NCBI RefSeq assembly: GCF_005503015.1
Contig: NZ_SCOL01000001.1
Location: forward strand, 2,170,001 to 2,234,000
DNA: 64,000 bases
Reading direction: 5' to 3'
Source: Bacillus sp. E(2018)
Lineage (GTDB): Bacteria > Bacillota > Bacilli > Bacillales > Fictibacillaceae
Position numbers and translations under genes: made by a program. The notes beneath the pieces were generated by a model that worked only from the letters and a program-made list of their open reading frames with translations, made no database searches and was not told the DNA's origin. Numbering within the stretch: the stretch's first letter is position 1; the number at the start of each line of letters is the position of its first letter. Shown here piece by piece: positions 42,869 to 50,972 of this stretch.

Positions 42869-43010
42869 ATCATTTTTCATTATATTTTTATAGGTCTTTT
42901 GGTCTAACCACACAAAAATGATAAACGAGGACAATTTATCCTTCAAAATAATATTGGTAAAATAATCCTATTGACCTAAATAAAGTGATTAGAAATAGTC
43001 TTTCCGATTC

Positions 43011-43039
43011 TTGTTTCATTTCATAAATCGGGATAAAAT
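43011..43039 (+). promoter_or_regulatory. Candidate promoter of the holin-like toxin gene
   Basis: TTGTTT (43011-43016), 17-base spacer, TAAAAT (43034-43039), leaving about 70 bases of leader before the ATG at 43112. Confidence 0.5.
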
Positions 43040-43111
43040 GGTAATCATACAATACTTTTCCTTCTCTAGTTCTGTACGAGTCTTACTCCTAATTTGTAAG
43101 GAGGGATGGGG

Positions 43112-43195
43112 ATGACAGTATTTGAAGCGATGTCACTCATGATTGGTTTTTCAATGCTTGTTCTTACCATAATCCGCTCCAAAGATGATTCATAA
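43112..43195 (+). CDS. Putative holin-like toxin peptide (27 aa)
   Basis: An ATG behind GGAGGGATGGGG. The peptide is MTVFEAMSLMIGFSMLVLTI plus IRSKDDS. The MTVFEAL-x-LMI-x-FG opening and charged tail after one helix are the signature of the holin-like toxin family (Hol_Tox), known from type I toxin-antitoxin loci of Bacilli and lactobacilli. The hairpin terminator 30 bases downstream is typical. The antisense RNA is not visible as a sure promoter on the minus strand. Toxicity is inferred from family only. Confidence 0.68.
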   Translation: MTVFEAMSLMIGFSMLVLTIIRSKDDS

Positions 43196-43225
43196 AGACA
43201 GAGAGTTTTGTTTCTTATTCATTCT

Positions 43226-43252
43226 GCCATGCAGATGCATGGCTTATTTTTT
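43226..43252 (+). terminator. Terminator of the holin-like toxin gene
   Basis: GCCATGCA (43226-43233), GA loop, TGCATGGC (43236-43243), then TTATTTTTT. Confidence 0.8.
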
Positions 43253-43303
43253 CGGATAAATTTATCTAAAAACTAGAAATACCCTATCTATGAATTGTAA
43301 AAC

Positions 43304-43342
43304 AAAAACCTTGCTGGAGAAACTTCTCCAAGCAAGGTTTTT
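43304..43342 (-). terminator. Terminator of clpE
   Basis: AAAAACCTTGCT pairs with AGCAAGGTTTTT and an inner GGAGAA/TTCTCC, a long stem with T on the minus strand. Confidence 0.85.
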
Positions 43343-43370
43343 AGTTTTAGCTGTTCTTTTACCTTTTAAT

Positions 43371-45518
43371 CTAAGCTTTTTTAACTACAATCTGTCCTTC
43401 TGCAACATTTACTGTTAACTTTTCAATATTTTCATCATCTAAGAGAACATCTGCAATTTTATCTTCGATGTGCTCTTGAATGATTCGACGAAGTGGTCTT
43501 GCTCCGAATGCTGGGTGATAGCCTAGTTTAGCAAGTTTCTGTTTTGCAGCAGAAGTCACTGTGATTGAAATATTTTGATCTTGAAGTTGATCCGCAAGTT
43601 CTTGCAGCATCAAATCTACAATCTTCACAAGGTGCTCTTCTTTTAGAGACTGGAATTGAACAATGCTATCAAAACGGTTTAGAAATTCTGGTTTGAAATA
43701 TCCGCCTAAAGAGTCTAAAATCTGCGTCTCTTTTTCAACCTCTTCTGTATTAAACCCTAGTTTCTTTGTTTGTTTTACAGCTGAACCCGCATTACTTGTC
43801 ATGATGATCACAGTGTCTTTAAAGCTTACTGTACGTCCTTGGCTGTCAGTCAGTCTGCCATCTTCCATGATTTGAAGAAACATGTGCTGAACATCTGGAT
43901 GAGCTTTTTCAATCTCATCGAGCAGTAGTATGCTGTACGGCTTACGGCGGATTTGTTCTGTAAGTTGTCCAGCCTCTTCATGTCCTACATACCCTGGAGG
44001 TGATCCGATCAACTTGGATACGGCATGCTTTTCCATATACTCACTCATGTCTAGACGAATCATGCTTTCTTCATCACCGAAGAGTTCTTTCGCTAATGTT
44101 TTGGTTAATTCTGTTTTACCTACACCTGTTGGTCCAACGAATAAGAAGGAACCGATAGGACGCTTTTTCGTTTTTAATCCTGCACGGCTTCTGCGGATCG
44201 CTTTTGCTACCTTTTCCACCGCTTCATTTTGTCCGATTACTTGAGCTGAAAGTTTTGAAGCGAGCTCTTTCATCTTAGACTGTTCATCACTTTGCAGTTT
44301 ACGAACTGGAATTCCTGTTTTCTGTTCTACGATATGTTGAATATCTTCTACTTGTACAATCGCTGCCTTTTTATCTTCTTCTTGTGTTTTAAGTTTCTCA
44401 TCAAGTACTAGCTCTTCTTGTCGAAGCTTAGCAGCAAGTTCATAGTTTTCATCTGCAGCAGCTTTCTCTTTTTCTTTAACGAGTTCTTCTAATCGCTCTT
44501 CAATCGAAGATTTCTCAATCGTAATATGCTGAAGGTTACTCTTTGAACCTGCTTCATCCATAAGATCGATCGCTTTATCAGGTAAGAATCGGTCTTGAAT
44601 ATATCGGTGTGATAACGTAACACAAGCTTTTAGAGCTTCTTCTGTAAATTTAACTTGATGATAGTCTTCATAACGTGAAGCAAGTCCCTTAAGGATCTCA
44701 AACGCTTCATCCGTCGTTGGTTCGTTGACTATAACAGGCTGGAAGCGTCGCTCAAGCGCTGCATCTTTTTCGATCTGGCGATATTCTTTAAGTGTGGTAG
44801 CACCAACCATTTGAAGTTCACCACGAGCTAGTGCTGGCTTTAAAATGTTTCCTGCATCCATTGAACCTTCAGCAGAACCAGCTCCTACGATCTGATGGAC
44901 CTCATCTACAAAAAGAATAACGTTCTTCCGTTTTTGAAGTTCTGCAATCAGTTGTTTCATTCTTTCTTCAAACTGCCCTCTAACGCCAGTGTCTGCAACG
45001 AGTGAAGCAACATCTAACAAATAGACTTCTTTATTCAAAAGTTTTGCTGGAACATTGCCTTCTACGATCTTAGTAGCTAAGCCTTCAGCAATTGCAGTTT
45101 TCCCTACACCTGGTTCACCGATCAATACCGGGTTATTTTTTGTACGACGATTTAAGATTTCAATAACACGACGTACTTCCTGATCACGTCCGATAACAGG
45201 ATCAATGATTCCTGCTTTTGCAGCATCTGTTAAGTTTCGGCCAAATTTATCTAAGAAGCCTCCGCCGCCACGTTTTCCTTTTTGTGTTTGTTGATGATGT
45301 TGATCGTTAGCTTGGTCTGCAAAAGCTTGACCATTCATCATTTGTTGAAAAATATCATCGAAAGAAGAAAAATTCATGTTCATTCCTCCCCCAGTGGTCA
45401 TTTCTTGTTTTACTTTATGGTAACAATTAGAGCAGAGCACAAATTGTTTCTTTTCTTTATTCATAGAGATACTCATTTGAATCGTAGCAGGATTAACTTC
45501 ACATTGTTCACAACGCAT
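43371..45518 (-). CDS. clpE: ATP-dependent Clp protease ATPase subunit ClpE
   Basis: 715 residues. An N-terminal zinc finger C3-X2-C6 ... C29-X2-C32 marks ClpE and sets it apart from ClpC. Two AAA+ modules have Walker A motifs GEPGVGKT and GPTGVGKT, with a UVR-like coiled insert between ([14 protein letters not shown]). The C-terminus carries the D2-small domain. Role: an unfoldase that passes damaged proteins to ClpP, induced by heat and stress and regulated by CtsR. The CtsR boxes at 45643-45699 lie on its promoter. ATG at 45518 with AGGGGG upstream. Confidence 0.96.
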   Translation of the reverse strand: MRCEQCEVNPATIQMSISMNKEKKQFVLCSNCYHKVKQEMTTGGGMNMNFSSFDDIFQQMMNGQAFADQANDQHHQQTQKGKRGGGGFLDKFGRNLTDAAKAGIIDPVIGRDQEVRRVIEILNRRTKNNPVLIGEPGVGKTAIAEGLATKIVEGNVPAKLLNKEVYLLDVASLVADTGVRGQFEERMKQLIAELQKRKNVILFVDEVHQIVGAGSAEGSMDAGNILKPALARGELQMVGATTLKEYRQIEKDAALERRFQPVIVNEPTTDEAFEILKGLASRYEDYHQVKFTEEALKACVTLSHRYIQDRFLPDKAIDLMDEAGSKSNLQHITIEKSSIEERLEELVKEKEKAAADENYELAAKLRQEELVLDEKLKTQEEDKKAAIVQVEDIQHIVEQKTGIPVRKLQSDEQSKMKELASKLSAQVIGQNEAVEKVAKAIRRSRAGLKTKKRPIGSFLFVGPTGVGKTELTKTLAKELFGDEESMIRLDMSEYMEKHAVSKLIGSPPGYVGHEEAGQLTEQIRRKPYSILLLDEIEKAHPDVQHMFLQIMEDGRLTDSQGRTVSFKDTVIIMTSNAGSAVKQTKKLGFNTEEVEKETQILDSLGGYFKPEFLNRFDSIVQFQSLKEEHLVKIVDLMLQELADQLQDQNISITVTSAAKQKLAKLGYHPAFGARPLRRIIQEHIEDKIADVLLDDENIEKLTVNVAEGQIVVKKA

Positions 45519-45642
45519 ACTTGTAACCCCCTATAAGATTTTTTAGTATAAATTATTTGCGATTATAACGGTATGCCATTCGCTTCGCAACTTATCTGAT
45601 TAAGGTGTAACGATTTTCAATCTGACCGGTCAAAAGTTTGAC

Positions 45643-45704
45643 TTTGACTTTCTTTGACCTTTCACCTTTAATCATATTATACTTTGACCTTTTTTGACTT
45701 TCAA
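45643..45704 (-). promoter_or_regulatory. clpE promoter with two CtsR operators
   Basis: On the minus strand TTGAAA (45704-45699), a 17-base spacer, TATAAT (45681-45676). CtsR box 1, AGTCAAA-AAA-GGTCAAA (45699-45683), fills the spacer. Box 2, GGTCAAA-GAA-AGTCAAA (45659-45643), lies just downstream of the start. Both fit the RGTCAAA-NAN-RGTCAAA direct repeat except one spacer base. A further GTCAAA-like half site follows at about 45637. Confidence 0.88.
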
Positions 45705-45730
45705 GTATTTTGTTTGATTGTTAGAAATAA

Positions 45731-45762
45731 CAAAAAGAGATGAGCTCTTAACTCATCTCTTC
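45731..45762 (-). terminator. Terminator of the BsuPI lipoprotein gene
   Basis: AAGAGATGAG (45735-45744) pairs with CTCATCTCTT (45752-45761); TTTTTGTTA follows on the minus strand. Confidence 0.75.
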
Positions 45763-45768
45763 CCCAAA

Positions 45769-46335
45769 TTAGTTCCAATTAAAAGTGATTTTTTGTCTGT
45801 AATCTTCTGTTTCTCCGGTTGGCGTCAACCATACTTCAAGGGTGTATGATCCCGGCTCAAGATTATTCACTAAAATGTCCTGTTTAAAAACATCCGCTTG
45901 TTTCAGTTTTAATGAAGAAAGAACCTGCATGAACATATGGTTTTTCGAGTATTGATAAACAACTTTCCCATTTTTATCTTTGATCACATAATCAAATTTT
46001 TGACTAGACGAAAATTGAAAAACCTTCTCTTTTTCTGTTTGATTTTTTAATTCATATCGAAAAAGAATACCTTTTGCATTCTGCTGTTCTTGAACATTGA
46101 TCGTACTTTCAATACTTCCTGCAACGATACCATTCTGACCATCTTGTCCAGATCGCTCTTCTTTGCCATCCTTAGGACTTTGTTTTTTCTCATCTTTTTT
46201 ACCATCACCTATCACTGGTTGCTCTCTCCCCTCGGATTGGTTTTGGCTGTCATTGTTTCCACAGCCAGTAATGACTATCGAAATACATAATATGATCAGT
46301 ATAACATGCCAGTTATTTATTCTACCTTTTATCAT
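45769..46335 (-). CDS. Lipoprotein with BsuPI-type beta-sandwich domain
   Basis: 188 residues. A signal peptide with lipobox IVITGC (Cys about 25) is followed by a charged, low-complexity linker (about 30-70, GDGKKDEKKQSPKDGKEERS). A beta-sandwich (about 78-188; ILFRYELKNQTEKEKVFQFSS, VVYQYSKNHMFMQ, LEPGSYTLEVWLTP) is like the intracellular proteinase inhibitor BsuPI. Anchored outside the membrane. Inhibitor activity is not assured. Confidence 0.82.
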   Translation of the reverse strand: MIKGRINNWHVILIILCISIVITGCGNNDSQNQSEGREQPVIGDGKKDEKKQSPKDGKEERSGQDGQNGIVAGSIESTINVQEQQNAKGILFRYELKNQTEKEKVFQFSSSQKFDYVIKDKNGKVVYQYSKNHMFMQVLSSLKLKQADVFKQDILVNNLEPGSYTLEVWLTPTGETEDYRQKITFNWN

Positions 46336-46453
46336 CGTTATTCACCTCACTTGTTAGTTTGGGCATATATACGCAATTTCATGTTTAAAAAGGATTTTTC
46401 GCTTCCTTCATGTAAAATAGAGATTAAATCATACGTAAAAGGAGTGTGTTTCT

Positions 46454-47830
46454 TTGGAATTGACAAAGTCAGATCTTTTGCTTGAAATGCAGAAAATAAC
46501 TTCTGAAAAACGTGCCACACAAAATGAGACGATCCTCTGGCAGCATAGCCATGATGAATCTTATCACCACCCTGTTTCTCCTGATGTAGTTGTATACCCG
46601 ATATCATCAGATGAAATTTCTTCTATACTAAAATTCGCAAATGAAAACAAAATTCCTGTCGTGCCTTATGGAGCCGGTTCTAGTCTTGAAGGCCACTGTA
46701 TACCCATAAAGGGCGGCATCACCCTAAACTTTCAAGAAATGAATGAAGTGCTGGAAATTCGTCCAGATGATTTTTTAGTGAAAGTACAGCCTGGCGTTAC
46801 ACGTACTCAGCTAAATCTAGCGTTAAAAAAATTCGGATTGTTCTTTCCCGTAGACCCTGGAGCTGATGCTACGATCGGTGGGATGGCAGCTACGAATGCA
46901 AGTGGAACAACAAGCGTAAAATATGGAATCATGCGAGACCAAGTCAGAAATCTTCAAGTAGTACTAGCTGATGGACAAGTCATCCAAACTGGTGGAATGG
47001 CTGCTAAATCTTCAGCCGGCTATCACTTGACCTCCATGTTTGTAGGCTCAGAAGGTACTTTAGGGGTTTTTACTGAGATAACATTAAAAGTATACGGCAT
47101 TCCTGAATCCGTTCTTGCAGCAAGATGTACTTTTCCATCTGTTCAAACGGCAGTTGAAGCAGCAAGTGCGGTTCTTGGCTCTGGTACGGAAATCGCAAGA
47201 ATGGAGTTAGTCGATGAACGTTCGATCGTACAAGTAAACCACAATAGTGATACTTCGTATACGGAAGCTCCTACCTTATTTTTAGAGTTTCAAGGAAATC
47301 CAGCTAGTGTTACATATGAAGCTTCACTCACTAAGGAGTTGCTTGAGAGCTTTGGTGGTTTGGAGTGGACAGAGGAACGTGATTCTAAGGCTCGCGCTAA
47401 ACTTTGGGAAGCAAGACACCATCTAGCTTATGCATTTAAACATGGCTATCCAGGAAAATCCATGATGTTCACGGATGTTTGTCTTCCACTCTCCGAATTA
47501 TCTGGAGCAATCGTTCACGCCAGAGAAACGATGGATGAGGTAGGAGTACCGGGCGCAGTGCTCGGTCATGTAGGTGATGGTAATTTTCATGCCATCTTAA
47601 TGTATGATGGCTCAATTTTGGAAGAGCGCGAAAAAGCAGATACGGTCAACGCTCGCATAGTAGATCATGCTCTTCAAAAAGGCGGCACGTGTACAGGAGA
47701 GCATGGGATCGGAATCGGAAAAGCAAAATATTTGGCTAAGGAACATGCTGATACTCTTCCCATCATGTTAGCTATAAAAAAACAATTGGATCCAAACGAC
47801 ATTTTAAACCCTGGTAAGATCATAATATAG
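46454..47830 (+). CDS. FAD-linked oxidase, GlcD / D-lactate dehydrogenase type
   Basis: 458 residues from a TTG at 46454 (AAGGAG eight bases upstream). The FAD-binding PCMH domain includes VPYGAGSSLEGHC (about residues 72-84) and SAGYHLTSMFVGSEGTLGV. The C-terminal cap has GHVGDGNFHAI and CTGEHGIGIGK. Reaction: oxidation of glycolate or D-2-hydroxy acids such as D-lactate to keto acids with electrons to FAD. No GlcE/GlcF partners beside it, so it acts alone. Substrate uncertain. Confidence 0.9.
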   Translation: MELTKSDLLLEMQKITSEKRATQNETILWQHSHDESYHHPVSPDVVVYPISSDEISSILKFANENKIPVVPYGAGSSLEGHCIPIKGGITLNFQEMNEVLEIRPDDFLVKVQPGVTRTQLNLALKKFGLFFPVDPGADATIGGMAATNASGTTSVKYGIMRDQVRNLQVVLADGQVIQTGGMAAKSSAGYHLTSMFVGSEGTLGVFTEITLKVYGIPESVLAARCTFPSVQTAVEAASAVLGSGTEIARMELVDERSIVQVNHNSDTSYTEAPTLFLEFQGNPASVTYEASLTKELLESFGGLEWTEERDSKARAKLWEARHHLAYAFKHGYPGKSMMFTDVCLPLSELSGAIVHARETMDEVGVPGAVLGHVGDGNFHAILMYDGSILEEREKADTVNARIVDHALQKGGTCTGEHGIGIGKAKYLAKEHADTLPIMLAIKKQLDPNDILNPGKIII

Positions 47831-47894
47831 AAATGAAACGTTAGGCTTGTATGATTCGTATTAGAGTTATAACAAACCAAGGAGGCGTTATTTC

Positions 47895-48215
47895 ATGATC
47901 GTCGTTACAACTGAGAACATAAAAGGCTATGAGGTGAAGGAAGTAAAAGGATCTGCTTTTGGAGTCGTTGTACGTGCTCGTGGAATCGGCGGCGACATCA
48001 TGGCGGGATTGAGAGGCATCATGGGTGGAGAAATCAAAGAGTATACAAGCATGCTTGAAGATGCCCGAAAGCAAGCTGTTGATCGAATGGTTAAGAATGC
48101 TACTGAAATGGGTGGCAACGCAATCATCATGATGCGCTTTGATTCTGGAGAGATGGGCAATAACATGAGCGAAATCGTCGCTTATGGAACTGTTGTCGTT
48201 ATTGAAAAACAATGA
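47895..48215 (+). CDS. YbjQ-family (UPF0145) heavy-metal-binding-like protein
   Basis: 106 residues behind AAGGAGG. TTENIKGYEVKEVKGSAFGV, then RGIGGDIMAGLRGIMGGEI and KNATEMGGNAIIMMRFDS are the UPF0145 hallmark. Pentameric protein of unknown function. Its stop overlaps the next gene's start (ATGA), suggesting joint expression. Confidence 0.9.
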   Translation: MIVVTTENIKGYEVKEVKGSAFGVVVRARGIGGDIMAGLRGIMGGEIKEYTSMLEDARKQAVDRMVKNATEMGGNAIIMMRFDSGEMGNNMSEIVAYGTVVVIEKQ

Positions 48216-48442
48216 ACATTATAAGCATCCTTATCGGCTGGCAGGTTTTGTCTGTTCTCTTTCTGTTTATATTAGGCATTATCTCCTGGATGTATTTTGA
48301 TAAGCGATACAAAAAAAGTGAAACAAAAGTTCCCTCAGGCTATATTTGGACAGATGAAATATCAATTGACCCTACTTCCGGAAAAAGGGAACGCGTTTAT
48401 TATAATCCGGATACAGGCGATCGATTTTATAAAGAAGAATAA
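48212..48442 (+). CDS. Short membrane protein co-expressed with the YbjQ protein
   Basis: 76 residues. One membrane helix (about 7-30) is followed by a soluble tail (YIWTDEISIDPTSGKRERVY, then NPDTGDRFYKEE). It overlaps the YbjQ gene by four bases. The tail hints at a small beta-hairpin domain. Function unknown. Confidence 0.75.
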   Translation: MNIISILIGWQVLSVLFLFILGIISWMYFDKRYKKSETKVPSGYIWTDEISIDPTSGKRERVYYNPDTGDRFYKEE

Positions 48443-48446
48443 TGAT

Positions 48447-48493
48447 AAAAGCTTGTCTATTTGGGGATTTCCCTTAATAGACAAGCTTTTTTT
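48447..48493 (+). terminator. Terminator of the ybjQ-like pair
   Basis: AAAAGCTTGTCTATT (48447-48461) pairs with AATAGACAAGCTTTT (48476-48490), then TTT. Confidence 0.88.
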
Positions 48494-48530
48494 AGCTGGT
48501 GGTGTTTTATCTTTTGTTGCGTTTTAAAGG

Positions 48531-48590
48531 TTTTGTGCTCAATCCACGAGATTTATGCTCGGTCACAGGACTTTATCATCTGTCACCAAC
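48531..48590. repeat. Degenerate 20-bp-period repeat (locus 3)
   Basis: Three units at 48531, 48551 and 48571, like TTTTATGCTCGGTCACAGGA. They align to locus 1 base by base: GGTTTTGTGCTCAATCCACG against GGTTTTATGCTCGTTCATTG at 3135. It lies between convergent genes, just after a terminator, the same setting as locus 1. Confidence 0.75.
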
Positions 48591-48638
48591 AAGAAAGCCA
48601 CCCCTTTCAACTGGGCAGCTTTTATTTATTTTTCATCT

Positions 48639-50327
48639 TTACACTTTAAATTTATTGATCGCTTCATTCATCTCTTCTGCTAGCTGTGAAAGCGCGTTCG
48701 ATGAAGATGAGATCTCCTCCATGCTTGCTAGCTGTTCTTCTGCAGAAGCCGAAACTTCTTGTGTTGAAGAAGCGGCTGTTTCTGCCATCGATGAGATTAC
48801 GTCGATTGAGCCAACAACATGTTCGGTGCTAGCTGTCATCTGCTCTGTGGCAGCCGAGATATCGCTCACTTGCCCAGAAACCTCTGCAACGGTATCGTAC
48901 AGACTTTTGAACGCTTCTCCAGATTGATAGACGAGTTCTCTACCGTCATTTACTTCTATCGCACCGTTCTTCATTGCATCAACAGCTTTTTCAGTTAATT
49001 CCTGTATGCTACTAATCAGTTGGCCGATCTGGGATGCAGAGGCTGATGATTGCTCTGCTAATTTTCGTACTTCATCAGCAACTACTGCAAAGCCTCTGCC
49101 TTGTTCTCCTGCACGTGCTGCTTCGATTGCTGCATTCAGTGCTAAAAGATTTGTCTGACCGGCAATATCCGTAATCACATCAACAATATTCGTTATTTCT
49201 TGAGACTGCTCACCGAGATCCTTAACGACTTGAGAAGTGCTGTCCATAGAAGTGTGAATCGCATCCATCTGGCTCATCGTCTTTTGTATCGTATCATTTC
49301 CGCCTTCTGCTACCTGCATAGAACGAGCTGATGCTTCAGACATGTTCTGCATACTTACAGCGATCTGTTGAATGCCAGCAGAAAGCTGGTTCATGGCTTC
49401 TACGATATCATCTACCGTACGCACTTGTTCTTGAGATCCTCCTGCCACCTCACCTATCGTTGTTGCGATCTGTTCTGTGGCCATACTCGTTTGTTCCGCT
49501 GAAGCGGTTAATTCTTCAGAAGATGCTGCCACTTGTTCAGCAGTAGCTCTGACTTGTCTGATTAAGGCGGCAAGGTTTGTACCCATATGGTTGATGCCAT
49601 CAGCTAGCATACCAATCTCATCTTTATTTTTTACAGAGATCGGATCCATCGTCAGATCACCATCCGCGATGTCATTTAGCATGTTGGACATTCTCACTAC
49701 AGGTCTAGAGATCATAAGCGAGATCGTGTAACCGATTACAAGTGCAGCCACAACAATAACAATCCCTAAAATTGTGATGAGAGAGACCACGAACTTCTCT
49801 TCATCCGCAACGACTACCCTGCCCTCAGCCATTAGGTTTGCTTGCCTTTTGCCCATCTCTTCTGTTACGGCACGCATGTCTCTCCCTAATGGAAAAAGAG
49901 TGCTTTTCGCATATTCATTTGCTGCTTCCATGTTACTCATTGAGTTTTGAAGCACGCGGTCTGATTCTGTTTTGTAATCATTGTTTAAATAATAAATCTT
50001 CTCCAGCCTATCCTTATCTGCCTTTACTTTAACGAGTTTCATCGTGTCATTTACGAGTGTATTAATCCTATCGTTCGCGTCAGTCAACTTTTGTTTGCTT
50101 TCGGTCGATTGCTCAAGCAAGTATTCCCTGACACTATTGTTTTGCACGATCGCTTGGAGTTCAATCTCTTTCGCATTATTATAGATTACTGTTCTTCTGT
50201 CTAATAGTTCACTGTATGTCTGTTGCATGTCTTTTAAAAAGTAAAAGAAAACACCGCAAGTTGCAGCAAACAGAACGGCAATTGTTAAAAAAGAACCTAC
50301 GAGCTTTTTTCTTAACGTGAGTTTCAT
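48639..50327 (-). CDS. Methyl-accepting chemotaxis protein
   Basis: 562 residues. TM1 at about 10-31, an extracytoplasmic four-helix-bundle-like sensor (about 32-180), TM2 at about 181-206, HAMP, then the signalling hairpin with [20 protein letters not shown]. Poly-Ser/Glu methylation helices ([26 protein letters not shown]) flank the tip. The ligand is unknown. It follows cheW by ten bases; both share a sigma-D promoter, so this is a motility-linked pair. Confidence 0.93.
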   Translation of the reverse strand: MKLTLRKKLVGSFLTIAVLFAATCGVFFYFLKDMQQTYSELLDRRTVIYNNAKEIELQAIVQNNSVREYLLEQSTESKQKLTDANDRINTLVNDTMKLVKVKADKDRLEKIYYLNNDYKTESDRVLQNSMSNMEAANEYAKSTLFPLGRDMRAVTEEMGKRQANLMAEGRVVVADEEKFVVSLITILGIVIVVAALVIGYTISLMISRPVVRMSNMLNDIADGDLTMDPISVKNKDEIGMLADGINHMGTNLAALIRQVRATAEQVAASSEELTASAEQTSMATEQIATTIGEVAGGSQEQVRTVDDIVEAMNQLSAGIQQIAVSMQNMSEASARSMQVAEGGNDTIQKTMSQMDAIHTSMDSTSQVVKDLGEQSQEITNIVDVITDIAGQTNLLALNAAIEAARAGEQGRGFAVVADEVRKLAEQSSASASQIGQLISSIQELTEKAVDAMKNGAIEVNDGRELVYQSGEAFKSLYDTVAEVSGQVSDISAATEQMTASTEHVVGSIDVISSMAETAASSTQEVSASAEEQLASMEEISSSSNALSQLAEEMNEAINKFKV

Positions 50328-50337
50328 ACTTCACCTC

Positions 50338-50778
50338 TTATAAATTTCTGTTGCTAAAAATAACCGGACAATTTAGCACAACGATAAGATGATCATCCTG
50401 CTTAGAGACACCTTTTATTAACGAATCCTCTTTTGAACGAAAACTTCCAGGTGATTGTATGGAATCTGCATCAATGTCAATAACATCCGTTGCGGCTTCC
50501 GTTAATAGTCCTAATAGGTTTTCTTCGTTCTGCAAAATAACAATTCTAGTCTGTTCTATAATTTCAGTCTTTCCTTTGCCGATCAGCTGTCCAAAATCAA
50601 TAATCGGAATAACGTTTTCTCTTAAATGAATGATTCCTAATACGTCTGTTGGCATCTCTGGCATCGGGGTTATGTCCAGAACGCGCTCGATCGAGGCGAC
50701 ATGTTCGATCGGAAGTCCATATTGTTCAACCCCAGCTGCTATTACAACAATCTTTAAAGTTTGAGTGCTAAGTGACAT
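50338..50778 (-). CDS. cheW: CheW-type chemotaxis coupling protein
   Basis: 146 residues from the ATG at 50778 with AAAGGAGC upstream. CheW fold: KIVVIAAGVEQYGLPIEHVASI, LGIIHLRENVIPIIDFG, and VIDIDADSIQ. It joins receptors to CheA. It is encoded with its own MCP away from the main che operon (no cheA here), so it may dedicate a receptor, or serve the general array. Confidence 0.9.
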   Translation of the reverse strand: MSLSTQTLKIVVIAAGVEQYGLPIEHVASIERVLDITPMPEMPTDVLGIIHLRENVIPIIDFGQLIGKGKTEIIEQTRIVILQNEENLLGLLTEAATDVIDIDADSIQSPGSFRSKEDSLIKGVSKQDDHLIVVLNCPVIFSNRNL

Positions 50779-50839
50779 CTCACTTGCTCCTTTTCTAGGT
50801 ATTTCTTCATTAAACAATAGTCATAAGTCCTCACTCTTT

Positions 50840-50867
50840 TTATCGGTTAAGAATTTCAAATGTTTTA
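50840..50867 (-). promoter_or_regulatory. Sigma-D promoter of cheW-MCP
   Basis: TAAA (50867-50864), 16-base spacer, ACCGATAA (50847-50840) on the minus strand; consensus TAAA-N14-16-GCCGATAT. It is 62 bases before the cheW start. Confidence 0.7.
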
Positions 50868-50930
50868 GTTTCAAAATGATAATAAAACTACTAGTCTTTT
50901 TTAGAGTTTCTTAGCTTATCTTTCCTCAAT

Positions 50931-50962
50931 AAAAAAACACCTGAGCAATATCTGCTCAGGCC
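50931..50962 (-). terminator. Terminator of the metallophosphoesterase gene
   Basis: CCTGAGCA (50940-50947) pairs with TGCTCAGG (50953-50960); a TGTTTTTTT run follows on the minus strand. Confidence 0.82.
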
Positions 50963-50972
50963 ATCTTCTTAC

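Noticed and set aside
42736..42921. 61-codon plus-strand ORF upstream of the toxin gene
   Set aside because: The reading frame with a ribosome site is the 26-codon one starting at 42788 in another frame; the longer ORF has no SD.
48461..48927. Plus-strand ORFs over repeat locus 3 and the MCP 3' end
   Set aside because: They overlap the terminator and the opposite strand of a clear MCP gene; no ribosome site.
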